From Bacillota bacterium (GTDB taxonomy: Bacteria > Bacillota_I > Bacilli_A > Erysipelotrichales > Erysipelotrichaceae): 15,656 nucleotides of DNA. The translations under genes and the position numbers were made by a program. Below the pieces are notes generated by a model. That model saw nothing but the letters and a program-made list of their open reading frames with translations. It had not been told where the DNA came from and ran no database searches. The stretch is taken from contig JAEZBR010000041.1 in NCBI GenBank assembly GCA_023426935.1, positions 1 to 15,656 on the forward strand, written 5' to 3'. Position 1 is the first letter of the stretch. Every line of letters starts with the position of its first letter. Of the stretch, positions 1 through 7,419 are shown one piece after another.

Positions 1-575
1 CCGAAAACGATGACCCGACCGACGGTAACTACTTCTCTTACTCTTTCGGCAATCTCATGTTCCTTATCGAAAGAAATATAATCCAACGGTGCCGTGACGT
101 TATAACACATGCCTAAATCTGCTTCAAGATTATCGGCGACCGTCACATACTTATCGACGACTAGGTATCTAAGCCCCTGATGGTCAATTATATCGACCTG
201 ATGACCATATTCTTTAAGGTGCTTGGCGACGATATCGACCTTCTCCTGAAACGGAATAAACTCCGGTCTTTTAGGATGCGTACCCATGATTTCCTGGTGA
301 CCCATGAAAGTATCCGCCCCGTAATGCATCAGATTACTTCGGCCGTAATTGGCCAGCGGATTCTTCTTCATCAAATCACTGTCGTGTCCGTAACAATTCA
401 TCAATCCCAACTTCTCCAGATTCGGTAAATAAAGATCCGGATGATCCTTCAGAATACTGCGTAAAGTATTCGCTTTCTCATCGCCCGGTCTCACTACGGC
501 CGCATCCTTCATCGCTCCCATGCCGAATCCATCCAAAACAATCACAATAAATCTACCCTGTTCCAAATCAGTCAT
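1..575 (-). CDS. yhfW: YhfW-like phosphopentomutase-family metalloenzyme (N-terminal part, runs off left edge)
   Basis: Reading the minus strand from the ATG at 575 gives about 191 residues with no stop before the window edge, roughly half of a normal ~400-residue protein. The N-terminus has the alkaline-phosphatase-superfamily metal motif VLDGFGMG (Asp about residue 15). A GADTFMGHQEIMG segment (about 86-98) corresponds to the GKDTxTGHWE active-site segment of phosphopentomutase DeoB. Family knowledge: DeoB moves phosphate between C1 and C5 of ribose or deoxyribose; YhfW is a divergent relative in the yhf operon with no established substrate. The ATG overlaps the end of yhfS by 8 bp, consistent with coupled translation. 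The start is uncertain: AAAGGGAG directly abuts the ATG, so the TTG three codons further in (566-564) has better spacing. Confidence 0.85.
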   Translation of the reverse strand, partial: MTDLEQGRFIVIVLDGFGMGAMKDAAVVRPGDEKANTLRSILKDHPDLYLPNLEKLGLMNCYGHDSDLMKKNPLANYGRSNLMHYGADTFMGHQEIMGTHPKRPEFIPFQEKVDIVAKHLKEYGHQVDIIDHQGLRYLVVDKYVTVADNLEADLGMCYNVTAPLDYISFDKEHEIAERVREVVTVGRVIVF

Positions 576-1665
576 CTCCCTTTGCCTTCTTAATACTCTC
601 CTCCAATATTTCGATTACCGTTTCACTGCCGGCACGATTCGGATTGATTCTGATCATCGTCTCTAAATAATCCGGATTCTTTTTTAAGACCGTTCCGGAG
701 ACCCGGTAGAATAACGGGGCGATCTCATACTTACTTTCGGAACCGACCGGGTTAGGTAAAGCTCCGAGTTTCTCCGCTTGTGCTAAGACCTTCTGCGCAA
801 TCGGCTTTTCAAACTCCACTAAAATTACCTTAGACTGGGAATTCGCAATAAACGCATCCTTGACTCCGTTAACTTTAGAGAACGACTTTACAATCTTTTC
901 ACTTTCGACGGCTTGAATCGCATTCAGAACCGGAGCGTAAGTCAAACCTCTTAGAACATCCAAAGCTTCATGTCCCTGAACCTGACAGCCCCCGGAATAG
1001 TGCATCTTGCGAATAATATCGATATATTTCTTCTTACCGATCACACAGCCGATTCCTTCCGGCCCCTGTAACTTAAAGGTGGAGAAACAAGATAAATCCG
1101 CACCGCATTGGGTGCCGACCTTATCTACTTTTAAAACCGCATAGTTATCGTCGGTCAAAATCGGAAGGTCGCGCACCTTTCTGATTGTTTTGATAACTTC
1201 TTCCATCTCATAACTGTCATCTAGCTTCTGGCGGGAATATTGAACCAAAACCGCTTTAATGTCCGGATTCAACTCTAGCGCTTTAGTGATTTCACTTAAA
1301 TGATTATAATCGGCTACGATTGTTTTTAAACCGAACATGTTTAAAGTTGTTTCCGTGGTCGAATAAACCGGTGCATCGTGAATTAAAATCTTGTCGCCGG
1401 GCTTCGTTATCGAGGCTAAGCCATAACGGATCGCATTCGTACCCGCCCCTCGGACTAAGATCGCATCTTGGGTTCCGAAGAATTCACTGATAACCGCTTC
1501 GACTTTACCGGTGGTTAAGGGTTGGTTATTCTTTCTGTTTACCCCTAAATCGCCCCGGGATAAACTTTCGGTCCCGGTAAAATGGTGAGTGATACAACGG
1601 ACAAACGCAAACTGCTTAGCCGTTGCCTGCTCAACCGTGATACTTTTTAAAGGATATGTTTTCAT
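568..1665 (-). CDS. yhfS: YhfS-like PLP-dependent aminotransferase/lyase-fold protein
   Basis: This 365-residue protein has the fold-type I PLP enzyme layout. There is a glycine-rich cofactor loop region (RGAGTNAIRYGL, about 72-83). An Asp in LTDDNYAVLK (about 172-173) should face the pyridine nitrogen. The probable Schiff-base lysine is K198 in STFKLQGPEGIG. It matches YhfS, an uncharacterised member of the aminotransferase class V / Cys-Met metabolism group encoded in the E. coli yhf operon. The ATG at 1665 is preceded by a strong AGGAGG, and the stop of the amidase-like gene lies only 9 bp upstream, so the two are co-transcribed. The reaction (transamination, lyase or other) cannot be read from the sequence. 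Confidence 0.85.
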   Translation of the reverse strand: MKTYPLKSITVEQATAKQFAFVRCITHHFTGTESLSRGDLGVNRKNNQPLTTGKVEAVISEFFGTQDAILVRGAGTNAIRYGLASITKPGDKILIHDAPVYSTTETTLNMFGLKTIVADYNHLSEITKALELNPDIKAVLVQYSRQKLDDSYEMEEVIKTIRKVRDLPILTDDNYAVLKVDKVGTQCGADLSCFSTFKLQGPEGIGCVIGKKKYIDIIRKMHYSGGCQVQGHEALDVLRGLTYAPVLNAIQAVESEKIVKSFSKVNGVKDAFIANSQSKVILVEFEKPIAQKVLAQAEKLGALPNPVGSESKYEIAPLFYRVSGTVLKKNPDYLETMIRINPNRAGSETVIEILEESIKKAKGDD

Positions 1666-1674
1666 CGTTTCCTC

Positions 1675-2643
1675 CTAGATCTTGTAACCGTCATTGAAGT
1701 AATTTTCCAGATTCAGAAAATATCTTTCTATCAGTTCATCATGGATATCGGCACATTGACTGGCTGTAGATAATAATTTACTGATTTTATCTTCAGTACT
1801 TTCACACATCAGTAAAGTAGCAACCCCGAGTTCTTTTGAAGGTATCGCCAAGGCGGTTGCCCCAGCTAGATTACATACCCGAACATAGCCTTTCTTAGCC
1901 TTCTTTTGTATTTCCTGGGTCCGTTGGTCATAATGTCCGAACAGCGAATCTCCGAAACCTTCCAAATCAATCGGGCCTTCCTCTACGATCATTAAATCAC
2001 ATTGACTCAGAATCTGCTTCAGATATGGAGTCAGTTCTGCCCGGGGGGCAGAAGAATCCAGGGGCGTAATCACCGTGGAAGTAATCCCTTGATATACTTT
2101 ATCGCTGAAGATTTTGGCTTCTTGATGCTCGGCCTTTATGCCGATAGCATTCTTAATCGCTTTAAACAAGATTTCACGGTTTCTGGCCATAAAACCCAGC
2201 GAACTGCCCGCAACGATTCCGTCCGTATTAGGTTTCTTCGCAATAATCCGCTCTTTCGCAATCAGCGGGGAAATAAAACCGTAGATATTGACACAGATTG
2301 CCGGAGCTAAAACCGAACCTCCGCCGTCGTTTCCGATACCTAGATCGTTTATCCCGGCGAACACATTGATTGCCGTGCCGGAACTGGAACCGCTCATATA
2401 ATGTCCGGTAAGCGGATTGATTAAATCAAGATCCACCGCTCTTCCCGCCAAACGGGATTTCTTATCGATGGTATGTAAGCTGAAGCCGTCTTTCTCTAAA
2501 CAATGCATTACCGTATTGGGAACTCCGCTGACGTTTTTAATTCCGACCAAAAAACTATCGGGATCGCCATCCAGTAATTTATCGATGGAATGGTAAGGAT
2601 TCAGTTTCGCAACCCGATGTTGCCACTCGTAGTTTCCTTTCAT
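1675..2643 (-). CDS. Amidase-signature-like hydrolase, short form, in yhf operon
   Basis: A 322-residue protein with an amidase-signature core. GSSSGT (85-90) followed by GIGNDGGGSVLAP (102-114) matches the GGSSGG ... GTDxGGSIRxP block of the family. By spacing against FAAH (nucleophile minus 24) I assign S110 as nucleophile, S86 as the cis-Ser and K36 (in LVGIKNVSGVP) as the catalytic Lys. Enzymes of this family hydrolyse carboxamides through a Ser-cisSer-Lys triad. The protein is much shorter than usual (about 450-500 residues), the Lys-Ser interval is shortened, and the usual Arg after GGSI is replaced (GGSVLAP). The substrate may therefore be unusual or the protein may be catalytically altered. 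Its ATG overlaps the yhfX stop (ATGA, 4 bp), so translation is coupled. No such gene is in the E. coli yhf operon as I know it. Confidence 0.75.
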   Translation of the reverse strand: MKGNYEWQHRVAKLNPYHSIDKLLDGDPDSFLVGIKNVSGVPNTVMHCLEKDGFSLHTIDKKSRLAGRAVDLDLINPLTGHYMSGSSSGTAINVFAGINDLGIGNDGGGSVLAPAICVNIYGFISPLIAKERIIAKKPNTDGIVAGSSLGFMARNREILFKAIKNAIGIKAEHQEAKIFSDKVYQGITSTVITPLDSSAPRAELTPYLKQILSQCDLMIVEEGPIDLEGFGDSLFGHYDQRTQEIQKKAKKGYVRVCNLAGATALAIPSKELGVATLLMCESTEDKISKLLSTASQCADIHDELIERYFLNLENYFNDGYKI

Positions 2644-3809
2644 ATCCAGTCTTTAACCGCTTTTTCCCCAAAGGGAGTATCGATCTCAAGTAATTCGGGT
2701 TTCCCGGTAGCTAAGCCGGTAACCAAAGCGACCTGACTGCGGGTGGTAAAAATTTGGGTTCTAAAACACATCAGAACCGGATCGCCGATCGGGTGTTCGC
2801 CTTGAAGCTCAAAGTGATAGTCGATTGAATCGATATCCGGGAATTTAATTGCTGCCATCTTAGCTTGCTCAAGCGTCTTACCGACTAAGCAATTCTCCAA
2901 GTGACCGCGCCGATATTCGCCCCCGCCATAACAGAAAAATTTTCCGTCATAGTTATGGGAAATCTCGGAAACGTAAACATAACCGATGCGTTCCGGTTGA
3001 TCGCTGTACTTATGTATAGGTGTCGTTCCGGTTAATCCATGACCGGGTTCCGCACTGTTACCGCCGAACGAACTAATCAAGGGTAAAGAACTGCAGCAGG
3101 TGCAGCTGGGAATATTGACGATATAATCCTGAAAGCCCATTTCTTTAGCAATCTTCTCGGCTCGATTTAAAGCCTGAATATTAGCCGTTATTTCAATCCG
3201 GTGCTCGTCCTGGCTATACAGTAAAGCCGGGAAAACCGTTAAACCGCCGAAAGAAACATTCTTTAGTTTCGCTACTTTAGTTAAAACTTCCTTAAGGTTT
3301 GAAGTATGAAAACCCGCAACCTGACCGGAGTACTGTAAAGAATCCGCGTCGGAAACCCGGAACAATAAAGGTTGCCTGATTCCTATTTCGCCAGCCACTT
3401 TATCAATCTCTAAAATCTTCTCATAGGTATAAACCGTTACGACTTCGGGTCTGCTCGCTAAAATCGTTTTTAACGCTCCCTGCGGAATTTGAACCAAATG
3501 TCCGACATTACCTAGGGGAATATGGTGCCTAACCATCAGTAAGGCTTCCTTATAGTCAACCGCGACGACACCGTCAAAACCGATATCCATCAGCTTCTTG
3601 GCAATAATCGGATTGCGTCCGACCTGCTTAAGCATGAACCACATTTTAATCTTTAAGGGCTTGGATATCGCCAGCATCTTTTTTCCGTTTTCCACAATGG
3701 TATCCAAATCCAGCACATAAGTATCCGGAAGAATTTCGTGGCGGTTAAGCAATTCCATAGCGAATTTTATCAATTCGGGATTGGTTTCCTTTAGTTTATT
3801 TAAGAACAC
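2640..3809 (-). CDS. yhfX: YhfX-like PLP-dependent alanine-racemase-fold enzyme
   Basis: A 389-residue protein with an alanine-racemase-type N-terminal barrel. The expected PLP lysine is K61, in KMWFMLKQVGRNP, at the end of strand 1 after the YVLDLDTIVENGKKM entry region. Later conserved-looking parts are the Cys-rich SCTCCSSLPL stretch (about 236-245), the EPGHGLTGTTP segment (about 254-264) and CYGGGEYRRGH (about 314-324), which fit YhfX-type proteins. Family members interconvert or decarboxylate amino acids; the YhfX substrate is not established. The start is GTG at 3809, supported by AGGAGG four bases upstream; that site also overlaps the php stop codon (TAAGGAGG), so php and yhfX are translated in series. 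Confidence 0.88.
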   Translation of the reverse strand: MFLNKLKETNPELIKFAMELLNRHEILPDTYVLDLDTIVENGKKMLAISKPLKIKMWFMLKQVGRNPIIAKKLMDIGFDGVVAVDYKEALLMVRHHIPLGNVGHLVQIPQGALKTILASRPEVVTVYTYEKILEIDKVAGEIGIRQPLLFRVSDADSLQYSGQVAGFHTSNLKEVLTKVAKLKNVSFGGLTVFPALLYSQDEHRIEITANIQALNRAEKIAKEMGFQDYIVNIPSCTCCSSLPLISSFGGNSAEPGHGLTGTTPIHKYSDQPERIGYVYVSEISHNYDGKFFCYGGGEYRRGHLENCLVGKTLEQAKMAAIKFPDIDSIDYHFELQGEHPIGDPVLMCFRTQIFTTRSQVALVTGLATGKPELLEIDTPFGEKAVKDWI

Positions 3810-3818
3810 GTTCCCTCC

Positions 3819-4733
3819 TTAATCCCAGGCCTTGTTATCCAAAATTCGACTGGGATTCTCCACTAGCAGTTTATGGATCTGCTGGTCACTCGCACCTTTT
3901 TCTTTAATCAAAGGCACCACAATTTTCATCGCGGCGGTATATCCGGTTTTGTGATTGCTGACAAAGTAAGTTTTTCGGGAAACATCATTGGAAAGTAATA
4001 AATGATCGCCATATCCCGCTTCAATAATCTTAACCGCATTAATCGCTCTGATCTCATCACTCATATAGGCACTCTTGCCACAGGTATCAAACGCAATATT
4101 GACGCCTTGTTTCAATAATCCCAAATGATATTCGCTGTCGTTTATCAGATCTTGGTGACCGATAATAATCTTATCGGGTTTTACCCCGCCGTTAACAAGG
4201 ATATCGATAGTTTCCTGAGCGGTTTTTCTGCCCGTATGGGTAGATACGGCAGCTCCGGTCTTTTTAGCCGCCATGGCTGCCGCTTCAAGTACTTTTCTTT
4301 CCGAAGCCGTAAACGCTTCGGGACTGGAAGCAATCTCCGCAATAATCCCGGCTTTAATTCCGGTATTATCGATTCCTTTGGTTAAATCGTTAATAAAGAT
4401 TTCGGCAATTTCTTCCTTGCCGGCTTTTCTTAACCAATCCGGATGAAACGGATCTAAATAGAATCCGGTCGAACAGACAATCTTCAATCCGGTCTGCTCG
4501 CTGATCGCCTTTAATTTCTTGACATCTCTTTTTAAATCAATCGTCGTAACTTCTATCGCTGCTTGAACCCCGAGATCCATCATCAGCTTGATTTCCGGTA
4601 CTACTTCTTCAACGGTTTCAATCTTTGAAACACCGTCTTTTCTGACCGTAGTCAAATCAACAATGAAATGTTCATGGCACATCGTCACACCAAGTTCATT
4701 CTTCGGTATTCTTCCAGTTATTGTCTGTATCAT
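3819..4733 (-). CDS. php: Phosphotriesterase homology protein Php
   Basis: A metal-dependent amidohydrolase-superfamily enzyme of the phosphotriesterase family, 304 residues from the chosen start. All expected metal ligands are visible in order: the HxH of CHEHF (H20/H22), a bridging acid E133 in IIAEIASS (in Php the bridging residue is Glu rather than the carboxylated Lys of bacterial phosphotriesterase), H166 in STHTG, H193 in IIGHQD and D250 in LLSNDVSR. Relatives hydrolyse phosphotriesters or lactones; the native substrate of Php is unknown. A longer start at 4766 is in frame but has no ribosome binding site, whereas AAAGGAG sits five bases before the ATG at 4733, and the protein then begins MIQTITG, normal for the family. 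Confidence 0.9.
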   Translation of the reverse strand: MIQTITGRIPKNELGVTMCHEHFIVDLTTVRKDGVSKIETVEEVVPEIKLMMDLGVQAAIEVTTIDLKRDVKKLKAISEQTGLKIVCSTGFYLDPFHPDWLRKAGKEEIAEIFINDLTKGIDNTGIKAGIIAEIASSPEAFTASERKVLEAAAMAAKKTGAAVSTHTGRKTAQETIDILVNGGVKPDKIIIGHQDLINDSEYHLGLLKQGVNIAFDTCGKSAYMSDEIRAINAVKIIEAGYGDHLLLSNDVSRKTYFVSNHKTGYTAAMKIVVPLIKEKGASDQQIHKLLVENPSRILDNKAWD

Positions 4734-4738
4734 TGTGT

Positions 4739-4745
4739 CTCCTTT
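4739..4745 (-). promoter_or_regulatory. Ribosome binding site that fixes the php start
   Basis: AAAGGAG on the minus strand, five bases before the ATG at 4733. It argues against the in-frame ATG at 4766, which has only AT-rich sequence upstream. Confidence 0.75.
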
Positions 4746-4789
4746 AATAATTAAACTACCCTTCATTTACGAATAAATTAGTTTAATGA

Positions 4790-4819
4790 AACATCCCAGG
4801 CAGTAAAGCCTGGGATGTT
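4790..4819 (-). other. Perfect 12-bp stem-loop between yhfU and php
   Basis: The arms 4790-4801 and 4808-4819 (AACATCCCAGGC and its exact complement) enclose a 6-nt loop, forming a GC-rich hairpin immediately after the yhfU stop and about 57 bp before php. On the minus strand only about three T residues follow, not a proper U-tract, so a full intrinsic terminator is doubtful. It could act as a partial terminator/attenuator or as a 3'-end stabilising structure that sets different mRNA levels for yhfT-yhfU and php onwards. Confidence 0.75.
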
Positions 4820-4823
4820 AGTA

Positions 4824-5204
4824 TTACTCCGGTTTACCTTCCGCTTTATCGATTAAAGCCTGAACGATTGCCGGAACGACAATTTCAGTATGTGTTTTGA
4901 CATAACCAAATGCTTTATGATTGCCGTTATAAATCATGTGGCGAACTTGTTTTTCGTTAGGACAACTCCCTTGTTTGGAAACTACTAAGCAGTTTCCATA
5001 ACCTAAAACCATAATTGCCGTAGCCAAAGAGCCGCCGCCGCCGGTCATACAACTTCCAAGATAATAATCTATCTCGCCGTTCTTTACTTTCCGCGCCGCA
5101 ATCATATCCGGATCGACAAACGTTTCCGTTTGATCTTTAAACTTTGCATCAATAATCTGCTTGGTCTGAGTCGAAGACAATCCGCAGCATTCAATTTTTA
5201 TCAT
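4824..5204 (-). CDS. yhfU: YhfU-like DUF2620 protein
   Basis: A small soluble protein of 126 residues of the YhfU (DUF2620) family, of unknown biochemical function. It has a Cys-Cys pair near the N-terminus (IECCGLSS) and a striking glycine-rich loop, YYLGSCMTGGGGSLATAIMVLGYG, typical of this family and suggestive of ligand or phosphate binding. It sits directly downstream of yhfT, 15-18 bp apart, as in the enterobacterial operon, so the two probably work together. A GTG directly precedes the ATG. I prefer the ATG at 5204 because AAGGAG lies seven bases upstream of it, versus four for the GTG at 5207. Confidence 0.85.
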   Translation of the reverse strand: MIKIECCGLSSTQTKQIIDAKFKDQTETFVDPDMIAARKVKNGEIDYYLGSCMTGGGGSLATAIMVLGYGNCLVVSKQGSCPNEKQVRHMIYNGNHKAFGYVKTHTEIVVPAIVQALIDKAEGKPE

Positions 5205-5222
5205 CACAAATCTCCTTTTTCT

Positions 5223-6536
5223 TTAAGCAGCCGGTAAAGCTACTAGTCCTAATAATAAGAATATATTAAACAGGATACCAACCGCAACGGCCGCAATCGG
5301 TCCAACGGCTGATTTCGGAAGTTTCTGTCCCGTAATCTCGTTAAGAACATAGAAACCACCGACGATCATGATACCAACGCCACTCCACATTGCGTTTGCC
5401 GCTAAGAAAGAACCAACGGTTAAGGCAATATTCAAGCAGGAGATCATAGCGTCTCGGATATGATCACCGCATTTAGACAGCTCGGGGAATTTCGATAATC
5501 CCTTACCCAGTAATCCTAACAATTGAATTTCAATAAATTCTGCCGCAAAGCCGAAGATCGGAGCTAACCACCAAGTCGGTGCCATGGCTCCAAATAACAT
5601 TACGGTCGTTAAGCCAACCGCCTGATAAACACCGGTTGCCAACGAAGTCGAAACGATTAACGGAATGAAGGCGATAACCACACCTATCATTGATAGGAAG
5701 AAGATATTCATATCTCCGGCATTGATAGCTGCGGAGAGAACCGCCGGCTGATAGGCCTGAGCTAGAATATTGATACCTAAAGCGTTCAAAGCGCCCTGGA
5801 TGCAAAGATATACCCAATTGGATTTAATTCTTTCGGCATTCTTCGTAAATAAGTTTTCTTCTTCTTTGGTATTCTCAATTGAAGTACCCTTCTTGGTCTT
5901 CTTAGCCGCAAATACCATTAAGCAAATCATACCAGCAAGCATTGCGAAGGTATAAGGATATAAACTGATACCAACGCTGCCGATGGTTACTTTACCGACG
6001 ATCGTGCAAAGAACATAAACCGCTGCTTCGATGCATCCGGTAAGAATACCCTTCTTCGAATCAAACTGCCCAGCGATTGCGACGGCCGGATACATACAGA
6101 AGATCGGCAGTACCGGAGTCGTAATTTGAGTCAAAGCACTTAAGAAGTTATACGGTAAAGCGTTGAAACCGGTCGCAATAAAGGAGGTTCCGAAAGCGCA
6201 CAACGCTCCCCAAGCTCCGCCGAGGATTAGTGCAACGATCTTATTAGGAGACCAAGCGCCTAAGCAATCGGTGGCAATCAAGGTTAAATGGACGGCAATT
6301 AAACCGTAGCCTAACCATTGAGAGAAACCCGCTAAAACCCAGCCAAATCCCATACCAGTCACAACGATTGCGAATTCAGTCCGAGACATTCTTCCGGACA
6401 TGAATTCCGGGAAAACCGGTCGTGCGCCATCATTGAAGTTTGATACGCACATATGCGACAGAAGTGAAGCCCAAGCACAGATAGCAATTAAAACGATTGC
6501 TCTAAACACTAACGGATATGCAAATTCAGTTACCAT
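5223..6536 (-). CDS. yhfT: YhfT-like multi-spanning membrane protein, probable transporter
   Basis: A 437-residue, strongly hydrophobic protein with around ten to twelve membrane segments. One charged cytoplasm-like loop lies near the middle (about residues 210-235, rich in Lys/Glu: AAKKTKKGTSIENTKEEENLF). It matches the YhfT family, predicted transporters found only in yhf-type operons as far as I know; the substrate is unknown. Glycine-rich helices such as VVTGMGFGWVLAGF and the ATGVYQAVGLTTVMLFGAMAPTWW region are typical of transport proteins. Its ATG overlaps the end of yhfY by 11 bp and is preceded by AAAGGGGAT. It probably imports the compound that the downstream enzymes act on. Confidence 0.85.
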   Translation of the reverse strand: MVTEFAYPLVFRAIVLIAICAWASLLSHMCVSNFNDGARPVFPEFMSGRMSRTEFAIVVTGMGFGWVLAGFSQWLGYGLIAVHLTLIATDCLGAWSPNKIVALILGGAWGALCAFGTSFIATGFNALPYNFLSALTQITTPVLPIFCMYPAVAIAGQFDSKKGILTGCIEAAVYVLCTIVGKVTIGSVGISLYPYTFAMLAGMICLMVFAAKKTKKGTSIENTKEEENLFTKNAERIKSNWVYLCIQGALNALGINILAQAYQPAVLSAAINAGDMNIFFLSMIGVVIAFIPLIVSTSLATGVYQAVGLTTVMLFGAMAPTWWLAPIFGFAAEFIEIQLLGLLGKGLSKFPELSKCGDHIRDAMISCLNIALTVGSFLAANAMWSGVGIMIVGGFYVLNEITGQKLPKSAVGPIAAVAVGILFNIFLLLGLVALPAA

Positions 6537-6918
6537 AATTATCCCCTTTCTTTTGGTTAACCTTTACGGTTGCTAATAAGTTGTTAATGTGCAATAACGC
6601 ATATTCCTCTTCTGTCGAGTTTAAGGAACCATTCGTTATCTGCCTTAACCTATCGAGAATCTCCAGTGATTTGGGATAAGATTCAAGAGTGACCAATTCT
6701 TGCATCATATCCTTAGAAACCGGAGGTATCTTTTCTTTGGATACATTCCGACCGAAAGCCGCACAGAGATGCGCAATAAACACCCCCGCGTTCTCTTCGG
6801 TTAATACGATTCCGTATTCTTTTTCGAACATGTCGATGATTTCATGAATTACCTTGACATCTTTGGCGGTAATCATGCCACCCTCGGTATATAATTGCAG
6901 TCTTTCCTCGAAATCCAT
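6526..6918 (-). CDS. yhfY: YhfY-like lone PRD-domain protein
   Basis: A 130-residue protein consisting of a single PRD (PTS-regulation) domain. It shows the two usual histidine contexts, FIAHLCAAFGR (about 47-57) and EYALLHINNLL (about 104-114). PRD domains in antiterminators and activators are phosphorylated on His by PTS components to sense carbon supply. Here there is no DNA- or RNA-binding part and no EIIA/EIIB partner nearby, so YhfY probably modulates another protein, for example the regulator or transporter of the same operon. Its ATG shares one base with the upstream stop (TAATG), a classic coupled junction. The name rests on operon position and on the PRD motif. Confidence 0.78.
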   Translation of the reverse strand: MDFEERLQLYTEGGMITAKDVKVIHEIIDMFEKEYGIVLTEENAGVFIAHLCAAFGRNVSKEKIPPVSKDMMQELVTLESYPKSLEILDRLRQITNGSLNSTEEEYALLHINNLLATVKVNQKKGDNYGN

Positions 6919-7274
6919 TATTTCACCTTCTTATTCTCTTGATCGGGAGAATATTTTTCATAGCCTAATCCGAAAGTATGTTCTAAGATCCAGATACAAC
7001 TACGCTCGGAATAATTACTGAATAAAACCAATACTAACAACACAATCGCAAAGGCCACATAGTTTTTACTTTTAGTCGCAGCCTGAAGAATGAAAATGAT
7101 GACAATCATAATAACCAAAACCATCGCATATCTTATCCACTTGAGATGTTTCTTGGTTTGAGCATCGAAAGATAGTTTCGCATGACAATGCGGACACTCA
7201 ATAAGCTGTTTGGCCTTCTTGCCGGTCACCGTAATTTTAGTCCCGCATTTGTAACATTTTGTTTCTTGGTTCAT
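6918..7274 (-). CDS. Small zinc-ribbon membrane protein, first gene of the yhf operon
   Basis: A 118-residue protein with an N-terminal four-cysteine zinc ribbon (C7xxC10 ... C27xxC30, the second knuckle being CPHC). Two membrane helices follow (about 48-64 and 72-86), then a short charged C-terminal tail. I do not recognise a named family. Many bacterial zinc-ribbon plus transmembrane proteins are membrane-bound accessory or sensing proteins. It is the promoter-proximal cistron and is coupled to yhfY through TAATG. Its ATG at 7274 has AGAGGAAG upstream. A gene of this kind is not part of the E. coli yhf operon that I know, so its role in this pathway is open. Confidence 0.7.
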   Translation of the reverse strand: MNQETKCYKCGTKITVTGKKAKQLIECPHCHAKLSFDAQTKKHLKWIRYAMVLVIMIVIIFILQAATKSKNYVAFAIVLLVLVLFSNYSERSCIWILEHTFGLGYEKYSPDQENKKVK

Positions 7275-7291
7275 TGCTTCCTCTTTGCATC

Positions 7292-7343
7292 AATATACAA
7301 AATTATATATATTATTTTATTAATGTACAACTTTTTGTATATT
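7292..7343. promoter_or_regulatory. Probable operator: 11-bp inverted repeat spanning the yhf promoter
   Basis: AATATACAAAA at 7292-7302 is repeated exactly in inverted orientation at 7333-7343 (TTTTGTATATT), centre spacing 30 bp. One arm fills the spacer between -35 and -10 and the other falls just downstream of the expected transcription start. A protein bound to both could block or loop out the promoter. The neighbouring GntR-like regulator YhfZ is the obvious candidate; this link is inferred from position only. Confidence 0.5.
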
Positions 7344-7350
7344 CTGTCAA
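7322..7350 (-). promoter_or_regulatory. Promoter of the yhf operon
   Basis: On the minus strand, a perfect -35 TTGACA (7345-7350) is followed by a 17-bp spacer and TACATT (7322-7327) as -10, with very AT-rich DNA downstream. It points at the zinc-ribbon gene starting at 7274, with a leader of about 40 nt. The -35 and spacing are convincing; the -10 is a 4/6 match. Confidence 0.65.
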
Positions 7351-7373
7351 TAAGCTGTAATTATTTAATTCAC

Positions 7374-7402
7374 AAAAAATGATAGGTTATAAAACCTACC
7401 AT
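7374..7402 (-). terminator. Rho-independent terminator after yhfZ
   Basis: On the minus strand, a 10-bp stem (arms 7393-7402 and 7379-7388, one G-U pair, loop TTAT) is followed by a T-run at 7378-7374, shortly after the yhfZ stop at 7420. It should separate yhfZ from the operon transcribed from the promoter at 7322-7350. Confidence 0.7.
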
Positions 7403-7419
7403 AATTTAATTGTTTTAGC

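Noticed and set aside
180..428. 82-residue plus-strand open frame
   Set aside because: It lies antisense to yhfW, which has clear family motifs, and has no ribosome binding site or recognisable product.
2002..2310. 102-residue plus-strand open frame
   Set aside because: Antisense to the amidase-like gene, with no family resemblance and no ribosome binding site.
4734..4766. Eleven-residue N-terminal extension of Php from the ATG at 4766
   Set aside because: No ribosome binding site precedes it, while a strong one precedes the ATG at 4733, which gives the normal family N-terminus.
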